Assembly: GCF_012273895.1 (NCBI RefSeq)
Contig: NC_052125.1
Span: 2,542,001 to 2,606,000 of the forward strand
Direction: 5' to 3'
DNA: 64,000 bases
DNA from: Zerene cesonia
Taxonomy: Eukaryota > Arthropoda > Insecta > Lepidoptera > Pieridae
Shown piece after piece: positions 58,901-64,000 of this stretch. Below the pieces are notes generated by a model. It did no database searches and was not told where the DNA came from. It saw only the letters and a program-made list of their open reading frames with translations. The translations under genes and the position numbers were made by a program. How positions within the stretch are numbered: the first letter of the stretch is position 1; every line of letters begins with the position of its first letter.

Positions 58901-59110
58901 TTACAGGGTGGAGCTTCTATCTGATTGGTCGATGTAAATGGCGCGATTTTTTTCGTTTGTACGTGCAGTGCGCGCGGGTTGGTAACGCCGCATCGATCGT
59001 TGGCGCCTAGGTTGCCATTAATTTTTTTTATGGGTATTTTTTGGCGGCACCGTGTTTTAGTAACCTGTTATGGAGGCCACGCCCAGCGGGACGTCGAAAC
59101 GTGTTGAGAC
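58800..59110 (-). promoter_or_regulatory. candidate CpG-rich Dll promoter region
   Basis: This is one of the most GC- and CpG-rich unique stretches in the window, next to the candidate first exon. It has many undisturbed CGs, a CCAAT-box core on the minus strand (GATTGG on the plus strand near 58922), and a CTAATTAG-like homeodomain core near 58816. I see no convincing TATA box at a sensible spacing. T-runs follow at 59145-59185. The promoter call rests on composition and position only. Confidence 0.35.
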
Positions 59111-59865
59111 CATGGACTATCAATACAGACTCCGAACGTAGTTTCGATTTTTTTTTTTCGTCGAAGTGTAGTTTTTTTTTTTTTTGGTTTTTTGTTCGCG
59201 TGACGGTTGCTTTGATTTTGTGTGGTGTCAGTTACGCGAGTTTTTTACGAGGTCCATGTTTGTGCGGCATTTTTTTATTATTTTTTTTTATAATCTGTAA
59301 GTAGATAAGATATGCGATAAGGGCATTGTAAGGATGCTGTGGTGACAGATTGGGACATGAATGAGACAGATATACGTGTTTATATGTTGTTCGACATTAT
59401 ACGGTAGAGTACGGAATAAGGTACGGTATTGTACGAAAATCCTGAAGAAGATTATATCAATATTTTCTATTATAATAACTGTTTATTGAATTATATCGTG
59501 GTTAAGTCAATAAACGGTTGGTATAAAATATTCACATTGTTGTGTATAAACCCAAATGATATTACTGTATTTAAGATTTTAGCGCTTATTTCGTCCTATC
59601 TTTAATTATAAACTTAATTATTATATGGACAATGTGCTATTTTTCTCTTTCAAATTAAATTATTCTACTTTAATAATATTAAAGTGAATTTACCCGACAA
59701 GCAAGAGTCAGTATAAGGTATGATAAATGAATAAAATGCTTATTATTTTAATATCTCTCTTTTTTCATACAATGCCATAAGAGTTAATATTTATTTAAAA
59801 GTCTGACAATAAGTAACAACTGTATCAAGTACCTACGTACTAAAATTATAAATAAATACTTATAT
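59111..59865. other. upstream flank with T-runs
   Basis: Long T tracts at 59145-59185 and 59268-59290, otherwise unique. The plus-strand frames at 58925-59304 have no recognisable product. Confidence 0.45.
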
Positions 59866-60021
59866 ACTAATATTAAAAAGCTGAAGAGTTTGTTTGTTTG
59901 AACGCACTAATCTCAGGAACTACTACTGGTCCGATTTAAAAAATTCTTTCAATGTTAGATAGCCCATTTATTGAGGAAGACTCTATATGTACCACGGGCG
60001 AAACCGGGGCGGACCGCTAGT
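59866..60021 (+). mobile_element. family B Helitron-like element
   Basis: It is full length and ends GGGGCGGACCGCTAGT. Confidence 0.8.
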
Positions 60022-60023
60022 AT

Positions 60024-60172
60024 AATATATAAGAAGGGGAATTTGTTTGTTTGAACGCGCTAATCTCAGGAACTATTAGACTGATTTCATAAAATCTTTC
60101 ACCGTTGTATATGTACGTGATCATTGAGTGCTATATGCTATATAAGCAAGCAAACCGAGGCGGGCCGCTAGT
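60024..60172 (+). mobile_element. family B-like element, tandem with the previous one
   Basis: It has a TTTGAACGCGCTAATCTCAG core and a GAGGCGGGCCGCTAGT end, 2 bases after the previous CTAGT, in the same orientation. Confidence 0.75.
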
Positions 60173-60253
60173 TTTATTAGGAAACTTTACGTTTTGATAT
60201 TCATAGTTAATAACTAATTAATTTTGTAGCTTATAGAGTATATATGAGTCATT

Positions 60254-60403
60254 CAGTGGCGTAGCTATGGGGACAAGGGCCCTGGTGTATAGGGAAAGAA
60301 TCGGGCCCTCCTCCCCTCTTTCAAAGCTGAGGTTAGAGGGCCCCCTGAGCTCTGGGGCCCTGGTGCACTGCACCACCTGGCCCTATGATAGTTACGCCAT
60401 TTT
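60254..60403 (+). mobile_element. MITE-like DNA element with imperfect terminal repeats
   Basis: Ends CAGTGGCGTAGCTATGG and (reverse) AAATGGCGTAACTATCA. The body is GC-rich with repeated GGGCCCT. Superfamily is not assigned. Confidence 0.6.
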
Positions 60404-60807
60404 ATTTATTTATTATCTGTTTAAAACTGTATTGTGTGTTTGATTACAAATGGGTATCTACTTAAAAAATAAATCGAAAATGATATACATTGTATTCAGT
60501 GTAGTCATTTGATCGTCTCTTAAGTAAGTATGTTTAATATCAACCTTTAAACAAAATCTTAATTGAATCTTAAAATTTAAAAGCTACAATGATCAAAATA
60601 TGTAACAATAAAGCAATAACTGATAATGAATTAATTATTAAATTTAAGAAATTAATAATAAACTTCATTTATTAGTCTGAAGGTAACTTAATATATTAAT
60701 AACAATGAAATATTATTGAATGATTTTATCAGAACCTATTCTATTGTATGTTTGTATTGATTTTGAATCCAATTACTTAGATAAAAGATAAATAATATAT
60801 ATAGATA

Positions 60808-61022
60808 ACTAGCATACCCGGCCACGCTTTGCTGTGGCTGAGTAATAATTAAAAATATTAAGATTATAAATTATTGGAATAATTAATCGAAATAAAATCT
60901 ATCCTATATCTTAAGTTGTACCAAATTACACATAAAATGCCAAATTTCATGAAAATCGGGTGAGTTGATGAAGAGTTTATTGGGAACATACATCATGACA
61001 CTGGATTTTTATATATTAAGAT
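60808..61022 (-). mobile_element. family H-like Helitron element
   Basis: It begins CTAGCATACCCGGCCACGC and ends GACACTGGATTTTTATATAT. Confidence 0.55.
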
Positions 61023-61462
61023 ATAGATAAAAGTTTATAAATTTATTTTTAAACAATAACCTAAATCGCCTTCACAGTATAAGTACTAGTCCGAATTTAA
61101 ATAGGACACCATGCAGCTTTCAGAAATAAATAAATAACACTACAATCGGTTCACCCAGTCAAAAGTTATATATTTTAAACAAAGACAACAAAATGCAGTC
61201 TACTTGATTTTTTTTTTAATTAATGCGATATTTTTGGAGTCTTAAATATCAAATTTTTCATCTCAATTTGTCGTATCTATTATTTTGTTATTGCAACTAT
61301 TTAAATCATATTATTCAAATAAATGTAAAAGATTTATAAATACAAGTTTATAATTTCTATTAAATTTAGTTTATGTGTTGTTTTTAGTTCATTTATTGTT
61401 TACATTATAGATATTATAATGACATCATACGTTAACTTCATATGGCAAGAAAAATGGCAATA

Positions 61463-61481
61463 AACACACACACACACACAC
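61463..61481. repeat. (CA)n microsatellite
   Basis: This is an uninterrupted CA run of about nine units. Confidence 0.9.
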
Positions 61482-61676
61482 TTGAAAAGTCAACAATGAC
61501 GCTTAACCTTTGGTTCAGTTCGCCATTACAAAGATAGGTTGGTAGCACTGTACTATTGTTTTAGTAGATTTGTATAATCTCTTTAAATAATCTGTCAGTT
61601 AAATAACACATTACGTATAATCGTTTCAATGTAATCTATCAGAGACATTATCAACAAACTCTTATATATATATTTA

Positions 61677-61866
61677 ATGTCACAGCGGGCAACTGAGCTG
61701 GTGGTTCGACGGAAGGGATTATCGCCCATGAACATCCGCAGATGCCTCTGCTAATGCCTTTGCGAATGTCTTACCCGCTTATATTGGGTAAAGAAAAGGA
61801 AAGAACTGACGACAGGAAAGAAGAAATAAACTAGGAAGGGTTAGGAAAAGTGCCTTCGACTTTTAC
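61677..61866 (+). repeat. repeat D, degraded
   Basis: GCAACTGAGCTGGTGGTTCG start, then ATCGCCCATGAACATCCGCA and the purine-rich section. Confidence 0.7.
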
Positions 61867-62157
61867 TTCTTACGGATAAATTGTTACACGGCTCGATAAA
61901 TACTCCAATAATGCCTCGTGAGAGCTTTTTTCTGGGTTTTAATTGTTTTAATAGTTTTAGAGGACGCTGAGCGTGACACTTTATTAATGTTAATATATCA
62001 TATCTTCAGTACCACACTGTAATATAGGTGTCTGCAAAATCCACAGATAAGTCCTTAATTAAGTAGACTATAATAAGAAATAATTGATTATCTGTATAAC
62101 CGAGGTATTAGGAATTTATAAAAACTATTATACGAAATACGTTTAACATGTTTATTT

Positions 62158-62330
62158 CTAGCTGTTTACAAAGTCTAGTTCGTGAGCTATAATTTTATAA
62201 CTCAAAAACAGCTAATCGGATTTTGATATTGTTTGCTCTTTTAGATTAGTCCCCTATGTTAAAACTTTTGGAATTAAAATTAACGTTATGTAAAACAAAC
62301 CACTGCTCGAAACCGGGGCAAGCAGCTAGT
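62158..62330 (+). mobile_element. Helitron-like relic
   Basis: It ends GAAACCGGGGCAAGCAG plus CTAGT. It starts at TCTAGCTGTTTACAAAG, so the 5' end is unclear. Confidence 0.45.
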
Positions 62331-64000
62331 CAATCAATAAAAGAATATTTATCAATTAAAATTTATCGACAATAAAAATGCTTGTAAATTATCATTCAAT
62401 TGTCATCAATTCAATTTAAAAATCGAATTAAAATATATATTACAGTCATAGTATATTATTTTTATATAACATAATGAATATGTTATCAAGAACTATACGC
62501 GGCGAGGTTGATATAAGAACAAGTGGCGCCATCTAGCGAAAAACGTAGTAAAATGTTTCAAACTTCTGAGCCCAGCATTACCATACACGAGTTATGTAGA
62601 CCTATTGTAAGAGGATAGATTATAATTTGCATACCATTTGAAACCTCTTCTTTTAAAATTGGGTATATTTCTTAAGATACCCACGGCCATAGACACGTAA
62701 ATTACGATTTGTTTATCTGTAACTATGTCAATATATAAGGTATTCTCTTTTATTTTGCTTTTCTCATTGAAACAAAAGTTAAGAACCTAGTATATTAAAA
62801 AAAAATATGTACTTAATTATATTTTATTAAAATACTTAAGAAAAACTACAATATTTTACCTGAACACTATTTATAGTGTATCTATAAAAATAAATAATGA
62901 AATAACCTTTATTAAAATTTATTTATTATATTTGACCGTAGTCACGGGGGTCTCCCCGTTTAAGTCTTTAATTTTTAATTACCTAAATGAAATTAAAAGA
63001 TAGAACGTAAATCACATATTATCGCAGAAGCCGCTCATAAAATCTTAAGATAGCTAAAATATATCAGATCGATATCCTTCATCGACCACCAAAAATATTT
63101 AATAGACTCAATGATTAACTTTTTTTCAACAAATTGAATTCTTTAATTCAAATAAAGGATTGTATATAAGTCCAAATGTATCTACATATATACTCTCATT
63201 ATCTTTTAACATCAAGCCCGTCGCATTAAAATCGTAAATATAACAATATTTTCTCACATGCAATATTTATGTTGCATAATCGCGCCATAAAATTCATTAC
63301 AAGATAGCTACCGAGTTCCAAATTCAAAAATCGCGCGCCATTTACGTTGCTTTTTTTATATAATAATCCGTAATAGTAATTCAACAGTAAAAAGGTCATA
63401 AAGCCGGTGCTCCCTCCCAAACGATTTTCTTAGAAACATTAATAGGCATCGCTTTTATGTTTTTATCGTTTGTTTATTTTACGTGGAACTGTGGTATATT
63501 CGAAGCCATGATTGTAATACGCCATTAAAAATACAAAACTTTTTATTGTTTACGCCGGCGTTTGATTGTACCATGGCTGTTATAAAACAAGGAATTAGAT
63601 TAATTAGTGCAAAGTTGAATAGATTATAAATGAACAATAAAAGGGTTGTATTAGTTTGTTACGTCAATGAGTTAATTAAATCACCAGGGAACTTTAATAG
63701 GCGATCGATTTTAATTAATGTCATGTGAAATAAAAGAAATCACTTGCATAGATGGATATAAAAATAAATTTAAATTTGAATTTGGAACTTTTCATAATCT
63801 GTCGAAACTTCAAAATTTCTTAAAATCTTCTACCGATCTATGGTATAAAAAAATTAATTTGATTTAAATTTAGAATTGCTCAAACTGTCGAAATTTCAAA
63901 CTATTCGCAAATCTACCTACCACGACGGCAAGCGACACAATAGCTTTTTTTCTTCAAAAATTTACGACAAAGTAAATGTTCACGCCTCATAAAACAGATA
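62331..64000. other. AT-rich upstream flank
   Basis: A short TCACGGGGGTCTCCCCGTTT hairpin at about 62943 resembles part of repeat G. No gene was seen to the right edge. Confidence 0.45.

Overview
The window looks like lepidopteran (moth or butterfly) nuclear DNA. It is AT-rich, has no operons, and is packed with short non-autonomous elements of kinds common in Lepidoptera: Helitron-like Lep1/Metulj-type repeats ending in CTAG|T, tRNA-derived SINEs, LINE 3' tails and one mariner. The species cannot be fixed from the sequence. The only gene I can support is Distal-less (Dll), the limb and wing-pattern homeobox gene, transcribed right to left on the minus strand.

Dll layout, 5' to 3': a probable non-coding first exon and CpG-rich promoter at about 58.2-59.1 kb; a first intron of about 22 kb; an exon at 36157-35675 carrying a short leader, the start codon (35999) and 108 codons; a second intron of about 10 kb (phase 1); an exon at 25700-25513 with 63 codons, covering the pre-homeodomain linker and homeodomain residues 1-44; and a donor at the conserved Q44/V45 position. 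I do not see the exon with homeodomain residues 45-60 and the C-terminus. It should lie beyond the left edge, so the third intron exceeds 25.5 kb.

Everything else is intronic or upstream DNA. Region by region: 1-25.5 kb (intron 3) is dense with Helitron-like copies, chimeric copies and one 1000-N gap. The 25.7-35.7 kb stretch (intron 2) is relatively unique DNA, with TATCGATA octamers near the homeobox exon. The 36.2-58.2 kb stretch (intron 1) holds two more 1000-N gaps. The 59.3-64 kb stretch is upstream flank with scattered repeats.

The strongest unexpected result concerns the assembly. The block at 38316-40651 appears to be placed in the wrong orientation. Its first 77 bases are the exact reverse complement of the 77 bases following the next gap. 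Flipping it also pairs two mariner terminal repeats and rejoins the two halves of an older element that the mariner interrupted. The first gap (15829-16828) lies inside a single repeat copy and should hide only about 64 bases. On the biology side, the Helitron-like families exchange 3' ends. There are also two perfect hairpins, a 10-base Exd/Hth-type site in the first intron, and a clean open frame upstream of the Dll start codon. I found no new protein system.
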